17,461 nucleotides of DNA, taken from NCBI GenBank assembly GCA_052389755.1, contig JBQTHP010000254.1:1-17461 (forward strand), in the 5' to 3' direction. Position numbers and translations under genes: made by a program. The DNA comes from JBQTHP01 sp052389755. Lineage in GTDB: Bacteria; Pseudomonadota; Gammaproteobacteria; Steroidobacterales; Steroidobacteraceae. Below, piece after piece: positions 1 through 6,167 of this stretch (its first letter is position 1; each line of letters starts with the position of its first letter). A model generated the notes under the pieces. The model worked only from the letters and a program-made list of their open reading frames with translations, had not been told where the DNA came from and made no database searches.

Positions 1-159
1 AGGGCTACTTGCGCCTTGAACTTCGCCGAATGATTACGTCTCGGCCTTCTCATGGACTTCCCTCCGGTCATGCCCGGGCAGAAATCCACTTATACCCGTG
101 TCCGAAAAACCGGAGCCACCTCTGTACCAGCGCCGCGCAAACCTCTTAAGGGCAATATA

Positions 160-185
160 ACTACAACTACTTCAGGGACTACGAC
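160..185 (+). repeat. 26-bp Rhs-core direct repeat, copy 1
   Basis: This stretch encodes the Rhs-core signature YNYFRDYD and is repeated with a single mismatch at 1258-1283 (the copies differ at 176 versus 1274). Weaker similarity continues downstream through the DPIGL motif in both copies. It marks the left edge of the first displaced toxin cassette. In Rhs systems, homology in the core just before the variable C-terminal domain is where toxin tips are exchanged by recombination. An in-frame TAA at 147-149 lies just upstream, and I see no Rhs-like coding sequence in any frame before it. The copy therefore appears detached from a full-length rhs gene. Confidence 0.75.
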
Positions 186-203
186 GCCGCGATCGGTCGG
201 TAC

Positions 204-701
204 GTGCAGTCCGATCCGATCGGGCTTTACGGCGGCCTGAACACCTACGCCTACGTGGGGGGCAACCCGCTCACGTACAGAGACGACTGGGGCCTGGCAC
301 GCTGCGCTTACTCGATCGCCCAACACTCGATTATTTGTGTTTCTAACGACGGCCAATCGGCCGTCATCACTAATCAGGGTATTCACTCAGGGCTGGGCCC
401 ATGCACTAACAAGGCCGAATGCGAAAACGTAAAGAATGTCGGGCCGGTAACGAGCGACACCTACAGAGTCACTGCGAACACGTTACCTGGTCGTGAGGGC
501 TGGTGGGCGCTGCAATCAACGAGTTGGCGGCCGAACGTGGATGGAGTGCTCTGTCGAATCGGGCTCAAACGATGCGGCTTCAATCTTCACGTAGGAGTTC
601 GTTCACAGGGATGTATCACGTTTGACATGAACGATCCGACGGCCGTGCGTATAGCCGTCTTAGTGTCATGTTCGCCGCAGACGCACCAAACAACACTCTG
701 A
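204..701 (+). CDS. Displaced Rhs C-terminal toxin cassette, Tlde1/DUF2778-like
   Basis: Residues 1-31 (from a GTG at 204) are the end of an Rhs-repeat-associated core: DPIGLYGGLNTYAYVGGNPL, then DDWGL where DPxGL is usual. The rest is the variable toxin domain. It has GIHSGLGPC (59-67), a VKNVGP segment (76-81), then FNLHVGVRSQGCITF (126-140) with His129 and Cys137. This layout resembles the L,D-transpeptidase-like Tlde1/DUF2778 peptidoglycan toxins, where a His and a Cys in an HG..SxGC context are catalytic. Eight cysteines (34, 45, 67, 73, 117, 124, 137, 156) suit an oxidising periplasm. The Rhs frame is open upstream only to the TAA at 147-149, and neither a Shine-Dalgarno sequence nor an ATG precedes it. 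It is therefore probably a silent orphan tip rather than an expressed gene. The next gene, 40 nt downstream, is its likely immunity partner. Rhs origin is nearly certain; the Tlde1 assignment rests on motif reading. Confidence 0.75.
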   Translation: MQSDPIGLYGGLNTYAYVGGNPLTYRDDWGLARCAYSIAQHSIICVSNDGQSAVITNQGIHSGLGPCTNKAECENVKNVGPVTSDTYRVTANTLPGREGWWALQSTSWRPNVDGVLCRIGLKRCGFNLHVGVRSQGCITFDMNDPTAVRIAVLVSCSPQTHQTTL

Positions 702-730
702 CCGTTATCCCCAATATCCCGAAATCGACG

Positions 731-736
731 AAGGAG
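731..736 (+). promoter_or_regulatory. Shine-Dalgarno of the Sel1-repeat immunity gene
   Basis: AAGGAG lies 5 nt before the ATG at 742. It is a strong ribosome-binding site and fixes that start. It contrasts with the two toxin cassettes, which have none: the immunity protein looks independently translatable while the toxin tip does not. Confidence 0.7.
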
Positions 737-741
737 CAGCC

Positions 742-1155
742 ATGACAAGAAATCGAACGGGAATTCTGCTGATTGCGGCCCTGGTCGTCGTTGGAGCGAT
801 TGCGTACTTCGTTCTCGCTCGAATCGACAGCGAAGCAAAGGCGGTCGAGAACGGAGTGGTTGAATTCAAGAAGGGGAACTACGAGAGCGCAGCGCAGATG
901 CTGTCTCCCTACGCCGATCAGGGTAACGAGACAGCACAACTGAATGTCGGAATCGCATATGCCTTCGGCCAAGGGATAGCAAGGAATAGGGAGCGGGCCC
1001 ACGGCCTGCTGCAATCGGCACTTGGCAGCAAGGCTCCAGAAATGTACGTCTGGATCGCTGAGAGCTTCGAGAGGGGCCAGGAAGTTGAAAAGGATGCCGC
1101 TGAGGCTCTGGCCTGGTATCGAATTGCCGCGAATGAGGGCAATGCGCAGGCGTAG
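742..1155 (+). CDS. Membrane-anchored Sel1-repeat protein, probable immunity to cassette 1
   Basis: This is a 137-aa protein. Residues 1-7 are basic, 8-27 form one hydrophobic segment (signal anchor), and the rest has Sel1/TPR-like helical repeats: AAQMLSPYADQGNETAQLNVG, a diverged middle unit, and AAEALAWYRIAANEGNAQA. It should sit in the periplasm tethered to the inner membrane. That is where an immunity protein against a peptidoglycan-modifying toxin would be needed, so location and neighbour agree. The position directly after an Rhs toxin tip supports immunity; the partner relation is inferred. The reading frame stops at TAG (1153-1155) straight after GNAQA, but continues in frame as QRLKRSESP to a second TAG at 1210. 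Sel1 proteins often end in a similar way, so the TAG could be a recent CAG-to-TAG change trimming 18 residues. Confidence 0.7.
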   Translation: MTRNRTGILLIAALVVVGAIAYFVLARIDSEAKAVENGVVEFKKGNYESAAQMLSPYADQGNETAQLNVGIAYAFGQGIARNRERAHGLLQSALGSKAPEMYVWIAESFERGQEVEKDAAEALAWYRIAANEGNAQA

Positions 1156-1257
1156 CAGCGGCTTAAGCGTTCTGAATCACCCGCTTCCTCCGAGCGCGCG
1201 CCTGAAGGATAGAGCTACGATGCATCCACAGAGATGCACGACACGGTGCTCGAGCCT

Positions 1258-1283
1258 ACTACAACTACTTCAGAGACTACGAC
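1258..1283 (+). repeat. 26-bp Rhs-core direct repeat, copy 2
   Basis: This second copy of the sequence at 160-185 again encodes YNYFRDYD and heads the second toxin cassette. The Rhs frame is open upstream only from 1206, after a TGA at 1203-1205, and the residues before YYNYFRDYD do not resemble an Rhs protein. This marks the recombination edge of the second orphan cassette. Confidence 0.75.
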
Positions 1284-1301
1284 TCAGCGGTTGGGCGATA
1301 T

Positions 1302-1796
1302 GTGCATAGTGATCCGATCGGCCTTCTTGGAGGTGTCGATACTTACGGCTACGCATGGGCAAATCCGATTGCGCACTCCGATCCCACGGGAGAGTTCGTG
1401 CCAGCAGTTGGATTGGGCGTTGTCGCCTCGGCAGTAAGAGCAGTCGCAGCGGCAGTTGCTGCGGCCACAATTACCGGACCGAGTGCCCCCCGCCCGAGTC
1501 CCTCGACGCAAGATCCTTTCGGGAACTGTCCACCCGAAGACTGTGCAAGACTCTATGCGGCAATCGACGCGGCGGTGAAAGACTTGAAGCGGCGCTACTA
1601 TGAATACATGCACGATAGTCGCGGTCTCCCGGAGGCCGGACCGTTCTCCAGGAAGACTCATCGTGAGCAGATGGATGGCCGGCAACTACATCTGAGACGA
1701 CTACTTGACGAGGCGAACATCAAAGGCTGCCTTGGCTACGATCCACAAGCCTGGACTTGGGCCAGCCGTACTTTGTATACAGTCGGCGATCGGTGA
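1302..1796 (+). CDS. Displaced Rhs C-terminal toxin cassette 2, toxin domain unrecognised
   Basis: Residues 1-29 (from a GTG at 1302, with YYNYFRDYDSAVGRY read in frame before it) are Rhs core: DPIGLLGGVDTYGYAWANPI, then DPTGE in place of DPxGL. Residues 33-58 are a hydrophobic Ala/Gly/Val stretch of the type often seen between core and toxin, possibly used in membrane passage. Residues 59-72 are a Pro/Ser linker. Residues 75-164 are the putative toxin: a CPPEDC start, a charged helix (AAVKDLKRRYYEYMHD), then SRKTHREQMDGRQLHLRRLL and a Cys-Trp-rich end. I do not recognise the family and assign no activity. No usable start or Shine-Dalgarno is visible, so it is probably a silent spare tip. The gene beginning 14 nt after its stop is the likely immunity partner. 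Confidence 0.7.
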   Translation: MHSDPIGLLGGVDTYGYAWANPIAHSDPTGEFVPAVGLGVVASAVRAVAAAVAAATITGPSAPRPSPSTQDPFGNCPPEDCARLYAAIDAAVKDLKRRYYEYMHDSRGLPEAGPFSRKTHREQMDGRQLHLRRLLDEANIKGCLGYDPQAWTWASRTLYTVGDR

Positions 1797-1810
1797 CTAG
1801 CACCGCAGAA

Positions 1811-2164
1811 ATGATTGAGGCCTGGATCGCGATGGTCCACGCGAAGAAAGGCTCGCCGGAACATGAGCGCCTTTCTTGGGCGCAGGGCGCGTTCTGGGAT
1901 CTTTGCCGAGAGAACATTGAAGAAGCTTGGAACGCGATTCTTGCCATCGTTGCGGCGAAACCGGACGCTCGTGTTTTTGGAAATCTCGCGGCTGGCCCGC
2001 TGGAAGATCTACTTGTTAATCATGGACCGCAAATAATAGAAAGGATCGAGCAGCAGGCTAGGCTTGACCCATCCTTCGCGGCGCTACTTGGTGGAGTGTG
2101 GAAGAATGACATTCGCGACGACGTGTGGACGCGAGTGGAGCAGTTGCGTTCACACGTCTGGTAA
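1811..2164 (+). CDS. DUF6869-like protein, probable immunity to cassette 2
   Basis: From the ATG at 1811 the product is 117 aa. An in-frame TTG at 1757 would overlap the toxin; I prefer the ATG, which begins 14 nt after the toxin stop. The body matches my memory of DUF6869: AW at 4-5, GSPEHERLSWAQGAFWDLC, AWNAILAIVA, the conserved NLAAGPLEDLLVNHG (58-72), then LLGGVWKNDIRDDVW (92-106). It has no signal peptide or membrane segment, so it is cytoplasmic. That suggests cassette 2 has a cytoplasmic target, unlike cassette 1. The immunity role is inferred from position only. An alternative is an unrelated DUF6869 gene carried along with the cassette. Confidence 0.7.
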   Translation: MIEAWIAMVHAKKGSPEHERLSWAQGAFWDLCRENIEEAWNAILAIVAAKPDARVFGNLAAGPLEDLLVNHGPQIIERIEQQARLDPSFAALLGGVWKNDIRDDVWTRVEQLRSHVW

Positions 2165-2229
2165 TCGCCGCGGGTTTCCGGTGCGACGATGCGTAGGATT
2201 CGGATCCCAGAGATTACGATCCGGCGATT

Positions 2230-2432
2230 GGCACCATGCTCGGTGAAGGCAAAGGGGCGGTACTTGATGTTTTGGCCGCGGCCGCTCTTCAAGGTCGCAG
2301 TTTGCGACCTTGAAGCGTCAGCCTCCCCGGCGGTGAGTCGGAACAAGAAATCTTCCGTAAACCGCTCCCGGTTGCGCTTGACCTGCTCATTGGGGCGCTT
2401 GGTCGGCACGCCGTAGATCGCGGCAAGAGTCT
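2230..2432 (-). pseudogene. ORF6N-domain gene fragment
   Basis: Read on the minus strand, this segment encodes LAAIYGVPTKRPNEQVKRNR, ERFTEDFLFRLT, then SQTATLKSGRGQNIKYRPFAFTEHGA. This is the body of the ORF6N domain, usually found in phage and mobile-element DNA-binding or antirepressor-like proteins. There is no start codon of its own: the frame runs back through the mgtE stop region. After TEHGA the family sequence ends abruptly at about 2230 and becomes unrelated. Both ends are therefore missing. It lies between the Rhs cassettes and mgtE and touches the mgtE stop, marking the junction between acquired DNA and the core chromosome. Confidence 0.8.
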
Positions 2433-3794
2433 CTATGTCAGGAAAAGGGCGCCGAGGCCGAGCAAGGTAGCGAAGCCAATCACGTCGGTGAACGTCGTCA
2501 GGATGACACCTGCGGAAAGCGCCGGATCGATCCGCATCCGCCGCAGCGCGAGCGGCACGAGTACGCCGACGCCCGCGGCGGCGAGCAGATTGATGAGCAT
2601 CGCGGCCGCGATAATGAGGGCGATCTTCCACGTGCCGAGCCAGACCACGGTAACGGCGCCCACGACGACTGCCCAGATGAGGCCGTTTAGGCCGCCGACT
2701 GCGACTTCCTTGAACAGCAGCCAGCGCGCGTTCGCCCACTGAATCTGGCCGAGCGCCAGTCCCCGCACGATGAGCGTCACGGTCTGCGTGCCCGCGATGC
2801 CGCCCATGCTCGCGACGATCGGCATGAGCGCGGCGAGTGCCGCGACCTTCTCGATCGTGCTCTCGAAGCGCTGCACGACGAAGCCCGCGAGAAACGCGGT
2901 AGCGAGATTGATGCCGAGCCACAGGAGCCGGCGGCGGGCCGAGATGACGATGCCGGCGAAGACATCGTCCTCGTCGGGCAGGCCGGCCATCGACAGCACC
3001 GAATGCTCGGCCTCTTCGCGGATGACGTCGACCACGTCGTCGATCGTGATCCGACCGACCAGGCGGCCGTCGGTGTCGACGACTGCGGCCGACACGAGGT
3101 CGCGATCCTGGAAGAGCTGCGCCACCTCGTGCGCCGGCGTCAGCGGATCGATGCGCGGCGCCTCCGTCTCGAGGCACTCGCTCACCGTGCGTTCCGGATC
3201 CTCCGTCAGCAGGCGCGTGAGCGTGATCGCGCCGAGATACTTATCGTGGCGATCGACGACGAACAGGCTGTCGGTGCGCTCCGGCAGATCGCCGCGGGCG
3301 CGAAGGTAGCGCAGCACGACCTCGAGTGAGACGTCCGGCCGCACGCTCACCGCGTCGGTATTCATGAGGCCGCCGGCACTGTCTTCGGGGTAGCCGAGCA
3401 CCGCGTTGAGCCGGTCGCGGTCCTGCTGGTCGAGCGACCTCAGCACCTGCCGCGTGACGGCCTCGGGAAGATCCGCGACGAGATCCGCGAGATCGTCGAC
3501 CTCGAGGCCTTCGGCTGCCGCGACCAATTCCTCGGCGTCCATGCCTTCGATGAGACCCGAGCGCACCTGCTCGGACAGCTCGAGCAGGACTTCGCCTTCG
3601 AGCTCGGGATCGACGAACTCCCAGACGATCTCGCGCTGCGTCCGCGGCAGGGATTCGAGGAGGAGCGCGATCTCCGCAGGGTGCAGAGCGTTCACCATGC
3701 GATGCGCGGAGCGCAGCGTGCCGCTCGCGAGTGCAGCGCGCAGCGCGGCGAGACGATCCTCTTTATCAGGCTGGCTCCTAGCGCGAGCGGCCAT
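2433..3794 (-). CDS. mgtE: MgtE-family magnesium channel/transporter
   Basis: The 453-aa product is the usual MgtE size and is an inner-membrane Mg2+-gated channel for Mg2+ uptake. An acidic helical N domain (about 1-140) precedes two CBS domains (about 144-206 and 208-265, ending GRITIDDVVDVIREEAEHS). A plug helix and five membrane segments follow (about 290-453). Membrane signatures are SMGGIAGTQT (329-338), VRGLALGQI (343-351) and TTFTDVIGF (433-441), whose Asp437 corresponds to the conserved ion-selectivity aspartate. I chose the ATG at 3794 because it gives MAARARSQPDKEDRL, a normal MgtE start, behind an AAGGTCAAGGG-type ribosome site. The frame is open to 4004, but that part is a shadow of the TetR gene. 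Its first 17 nt overlap the end of the TetR gene, suggesting coupled translation. No terminator is visible after the stop. Confidence 0.95.
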   Translation of the reverse strand: MAARARSQPDKEDRLAALRAALASGTLRSAHRMVNALHPAEIALLLESLPRTQREIVWEFVDPELEGEVLLELSEQVRSGLIEGMDAEELVAAAEGLEVDDLADLVADLPEAVTRQVLRSLDQQDRDRLNAVLGYPEDSAGGLMNTDAVSVRPDVSLEVVLRYLRARGDLPERTDSLFVVDRHDKYLGAITLTRLLTEDPERTVSECLETEAPRIDPLTPAHEVAQLFQDRDLVSAAVVDTDGRLVGRITIDDVVDVIREEAEHSVLSMAGLPDEDDVFAGIVISARRRLLWLGINLATAFLAGFVVQRFESTIEKVAALAALMPIVASMGGIAGTQTVTLIVRGLALGQIQWANARWLLFKEVAVGGLNGLIWAVVVGAVTVVWLGTWKIALIIAAAMLINLLAAAGVGVLVPLALRRMRIDPALSAGVILTTFTDVIGFATLLGLGALFLT

Positions 3795-4503
3795 CGGCGC
3801 GCGCCCTTGACCTTCTTGCGCGGACGCGAGCGCTCCGCCGCGGCGGTGGCGCAGGCAGCTGCGCGCCCTCGCAAAGCGCACGAAATCCCGCTGCGACGTA
3901 GGGCACGAGCCGTTCGTGAGCGCTGTCGAGGTCGCTGGAGCGGCACAGCCCGTGCGACAGATTGTCGATGCGGCCGGTCTCGGCGAAGGTGAGCGTGAGC
4001 GCACCGGAAAGAAAGTTGTACGCCCAGTAGACGTCGCGATCGTTCGCCCCCGGCAGCGATTCCCGGAGCGCGCCTATGAAGATCTGCACGACCGGATCGA
4101 AGTTCGGCGTCATGAGCGCGCCGCCGAATTCGTGCGAATTGTTCAGCTGCGCGATGATCGCGAAGTAGCTCTTCCAGCCTGCGCCGCCGCGTGTGGACCG
4201 ATCGAGCAGGGGGTACGTGAACGCATTGATCACGGCCTCGATCGGCGGTGGGCCCGGCCGCGCCGCCTGCCGCGCGGTTTCGAGCAGGTCGATCCGCTGC
4301 TGGTTCAGGAGCTGCGAGCGCCGCGCGAGCACCTCGGTGTAGAGATCCATCTTCGAGCCGAAGTGATAGTTGACGAGCGCGACGTCCACGCCCGCCTCGC
4401 TCGTGATGTCGCGCACGGAAACGCCGTGGAAGCCGCGCCGCGCGAACAGCTGCTCGGCGGCATCGAGAATCCTGTCGGGGGTTGGTCTCTTGGCCTTGGC
4501 CAT
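3778..4503 (-). CDS. TetR-family regulator with PsrA-like C-terminal domain
   Basis: The 241-aa product starts at the ATG at 4503 (MAKAKRPTPDRILDAA); the frame is open to 4560 but the extra residues are not TetR-like. The DNA-binding domain covers about 9-60, with the helix-turn-helix VSVRDITSEAGVDVALVNYHF (28-48). The ligand domain (SYFAIIAQLNNS, FDPVVQIFIGALRESLP, YWAYNFLSGALTLTFAETGRID) resembles the C-terminal domain of PsrA-type regulators, which respond to fatty acids or acyl-CoAs. The tail after 220 is Arg-rich. It is divergent from the acyl-CoA synthetase across 98 bp that hold a perfect palindrome (4571-4590). The same palindrome recurs before the TonB receptor. I infer that this protein represses itself, the synthetase pair and the receptor operon, with an acyl-CoA-like inducer. 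Confidence 0.9.
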   Translation of the reverse strand: MAKAKRPTPDRILDAAEQLFARRGFHGVSVRDITSEAGVDVALVNYHFGSKMDLYTEVLARRSQLLNQQRIDLLETARQAARPGPPPIEAVINAFTYPLLDRSTRGGAGWKSYFAIIAQLNNSHEFGGALMTPNFDPVVQIFIGALRESLPGANDRDVYWAYNFLSGALTLTFAETGRIDNLSHGLCRSSDLDSAHERLVPYVAAGFRALCEGAQLPAPPPRRSARVRARRSRARADGRSR

Positions 4504-4544
4504 CGCTCTCACGCTTGCAACGAGCGCGCTCAGCTCGAGCGCAC

Positions 4545-4573
4545 TTGCACTTTGTCGCACGGCGCACTAGATT
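4545..4573 (+). promoter_or_regulatory. Predicted sigma-70 promoter of the acyl-CoA synthetase operon
   Basis: TTGCAC (4545-4550) and TAGATT (4568-4573) are separated by exactly 17 nt. The first A of the palindrome lies inside the -10 box. The receptor promoter at 7057-7085 has the same pattern (TTGCAA, 17 nt, TAGATT), also with the operator at the same boxes. That repetition makes this more credible than a lone match. Confidence 0.55.
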
Positions 4574-4590
4574 TCAACAACTGTTGAAAT
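4571..4590. promoter_or_regulatory. Operator palindrome between TetR and the synthetase
   Basis: ATTTCAACA, two bases (AC), then TGTTGAAAT: a perfect inverted repeat with 9-bp arms. It sits in the divergent TetR/synthetase spacer, overlaps the predicted synthetase -10, and lies where the TetR gene's own promoter would be (TTGAAA on the minus strand inside the repeat could serve as its -35). TetR proteins bind such repeats as dimers. The core TTTCAACAACTGTTGAAA also occurs at 7096-7113. Confidence 0.75.
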
Positions 4591-4601
4591 CGCAGGTTTC
4601 C

Positions 4602-6167
4602 ATGCGCTCGTTCGACGTTCCCGATCCGCTGATCCCGGATCTCATCGCGCAGCATGCGCGTTGGCAGCCCGAGAAGCCTGCACTCATCGAAGGCGAGCGC
4701 ACTGTCACGTGGGCGCAGTTCGATGCGGCGACCAACCGCATCGCGAACGGGCTCGCCGCGCTCGGCCTTGCGCGCGGCTCGCGCCTCGCCGTGCTCATGG
4801 AGAACGGCATCGAGATGACGGAGGTGATGTTCGGCGCCGGCAAGGCGGGCGTGTCGGTGGTGCCGATCAATCTGTCGGTGAACGATGCGGCCGTCGCCGC
4901 GATGATCGCGGATTCCGGTGCCGCGGCGGTCGCCGCATCGGACGATCAATGCTCGCGCATCGATGCGCTACGCCGTACGCCGGGAGCTCTGCCGGTGCTT
5001 ACGCTCATCGGCCATCGCGCGACCGGGACCGGCTGGCTCGAGCTTGCACCCTGGCGGGATGGATTTCCTGCGCATCCGTCGAGCGTTGCCGTCACACGTG
5101 ACGACGAATGCAACATCATCTACAGCTCCGGAACCACTTCTCTGCCGAAGGGCATCGTTCACAGCCACGGCTGCAGGGCGAACTGGGCGACCGATCTCGC
5201 GATCGCGCTGCGCTACCACAGCGGCGCGGTGACGATCGTCTCGCTCGGGCAGTACTCCAACATCAGCTGGGTGGCGATGCTCTGCACGATGCTCGTCGGC
5301 GGCACCATCGTCGTGATGCCGTCGTTCACGCCGCGCGCGCTGCTCGAGCAGATCGCGCGGCACCGGATCACGCACGGCGCGTTCGTGCCCGTGCAGCTGC
5401 AGCGCCTTCTGGACGATGGCGAGATGCATCGCTTCGATCTGTCCTCGCTCGAGGCGATCATGTGCTGCGGCTCGCCGCTGCCGCCCGAGGTGAAGCGCCG
5501 CGCGCGCGATGCGCTCGGCTGCGCGCTCATCGAGCTCTACGGTCTCACCGAAGGGATCATCACGACACTCGCGCCGGAGGACTTCGACCGCAAGCTCGCA
5601 TCCGTGGGCAAGCCGATTCCGGGCCAGCAGTTGCGGCTCATCGACGAGGACAGCCGTGAAGTCGAGCGCGGCACATCCGGCGAGATCGTCGGCTACGGCC
5701 GGCTCGTAATGACCGGCTACCACGGCCGGCCCGACGCGACGCGCGAGGCGACGTGGACCGACCCGCAAGGGCGCCGCTGGCTGCGCACCGGCGACATCGG
5801 CCGGCTCGACGAGGAGGGCTTCCTGTACGTCGTCGATCGTAAGAAGGACATGATTCTCTCCGGCGCGCAGAACGTGTACCCGGCAGACATCGAGCACGTC
5901 ATGCGGGCTCACCCCGACATCGTGGACGTCGCCGTCATCGGCGTGCCGAGCCAGAAGTGGGGCGAGACCCCGTTCGCCGTAGTCGTCGCCCGCGCGGGGT
6001 GTGCGCTCGATGCCGCGACGCTCATCGAATGGACGAACGCGCGGGTCGGGCGGCAGCAGCGCATCGCGGGCGCGGCGTTGTGCGACGGTCTGCCGCGCAA
6101 TCCGAACGGCAAGGTGCTGAAGCGCGAGCTGCGAGGCCTCTACGCGAAAGCGATGGGCGAGCGATGA
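4602..6167 (+). CDS. Acyl-CoA synthetase (AMP-forming, class I adenylating enzyme)
   Basis: The 521-aa enzyme is predicted to activate a carboxylic acid with ATP to an acyl-AMP and then an acyl-CoA thioester in the cytoplasm. Motifs in order: phosphate-binding YSSGTTSLPKG (174-184), YGLTE (313-317), TGDIGRLDEEGFLYVVDRKKDMI (396-418) with the ATP-ribose aspartate and hinge, and the C-terminal PNGKVLKREL (501-510) with catalytic Lys504. The length is normal. I chose the ATG at 4602 (MRSFDVPDP) because GCAGG lies just upstream and it falls after the operator; the frame is open to 4482 but that would run through the operator. The stop overlaps the hydrolase start as ATGA, so the two are one operon. 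Motifs do not fix the substrate; medium- or long-chain fatty, hydroxy or aryl acids are all possible. Confidence 0.92.
   Translation: MRSFDVPDPLIPDLIAQHARWQPEKPALIEGERTVTWAQFDAATNRIANGLAALGLARGSRLAVLMENGIEMTEVMFGAGKAGVSVVPINLSVNDAAVAAMIADSGAAAVAASDDQCSRIDALRRTPGALPVLTLIGHRATGTGWLELAPWRDGFPAHPSSVAVTRDDECNIIYSSGTTSLPKGIVHSHGCRANWATDLAIALRYHSGAVTIVSLGQYSNISWVAMLCTMLVGGTIVVMPSFTPRALLEQIARHRITHGAFVPVQLQRLLDDGEMHRFDLSSLEAIMCCGSPLPPEVKRRARDALGCALIELYGLTEGIITTLAPEDFDRKLASVGKPIPGQQLRLIDEDSREVERGTSGEIVGYGRLVMTGYHGRPDATREATWTDPQGRRWLRTGDIGRLDEEGFLYVVDRKKDMILSGAQNVYPADIEHVMRAHPDIVDVAVIGVPSQKWGETPFAVVVARAGCALDAATLIEWTNARVGRQQRIAGAALCDGLPRNPNGKVLKRELRGLYAKAMGER

Noticed and set aside
1..149. Possible upstream part of the first Rhs protein
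   Set aside because: All three plus frames were read; none shows Rhs repeats, and the Rhs frame has a TAA at 147-149.
2020..3177. A long minus-strand frame taken as one 385-aa gene
   Set aside because: Most of it is an out-of-frame shadow of mgtE; only the ORF6N stretch at about 2230-2432 is meaningful and is reported as a fragment.
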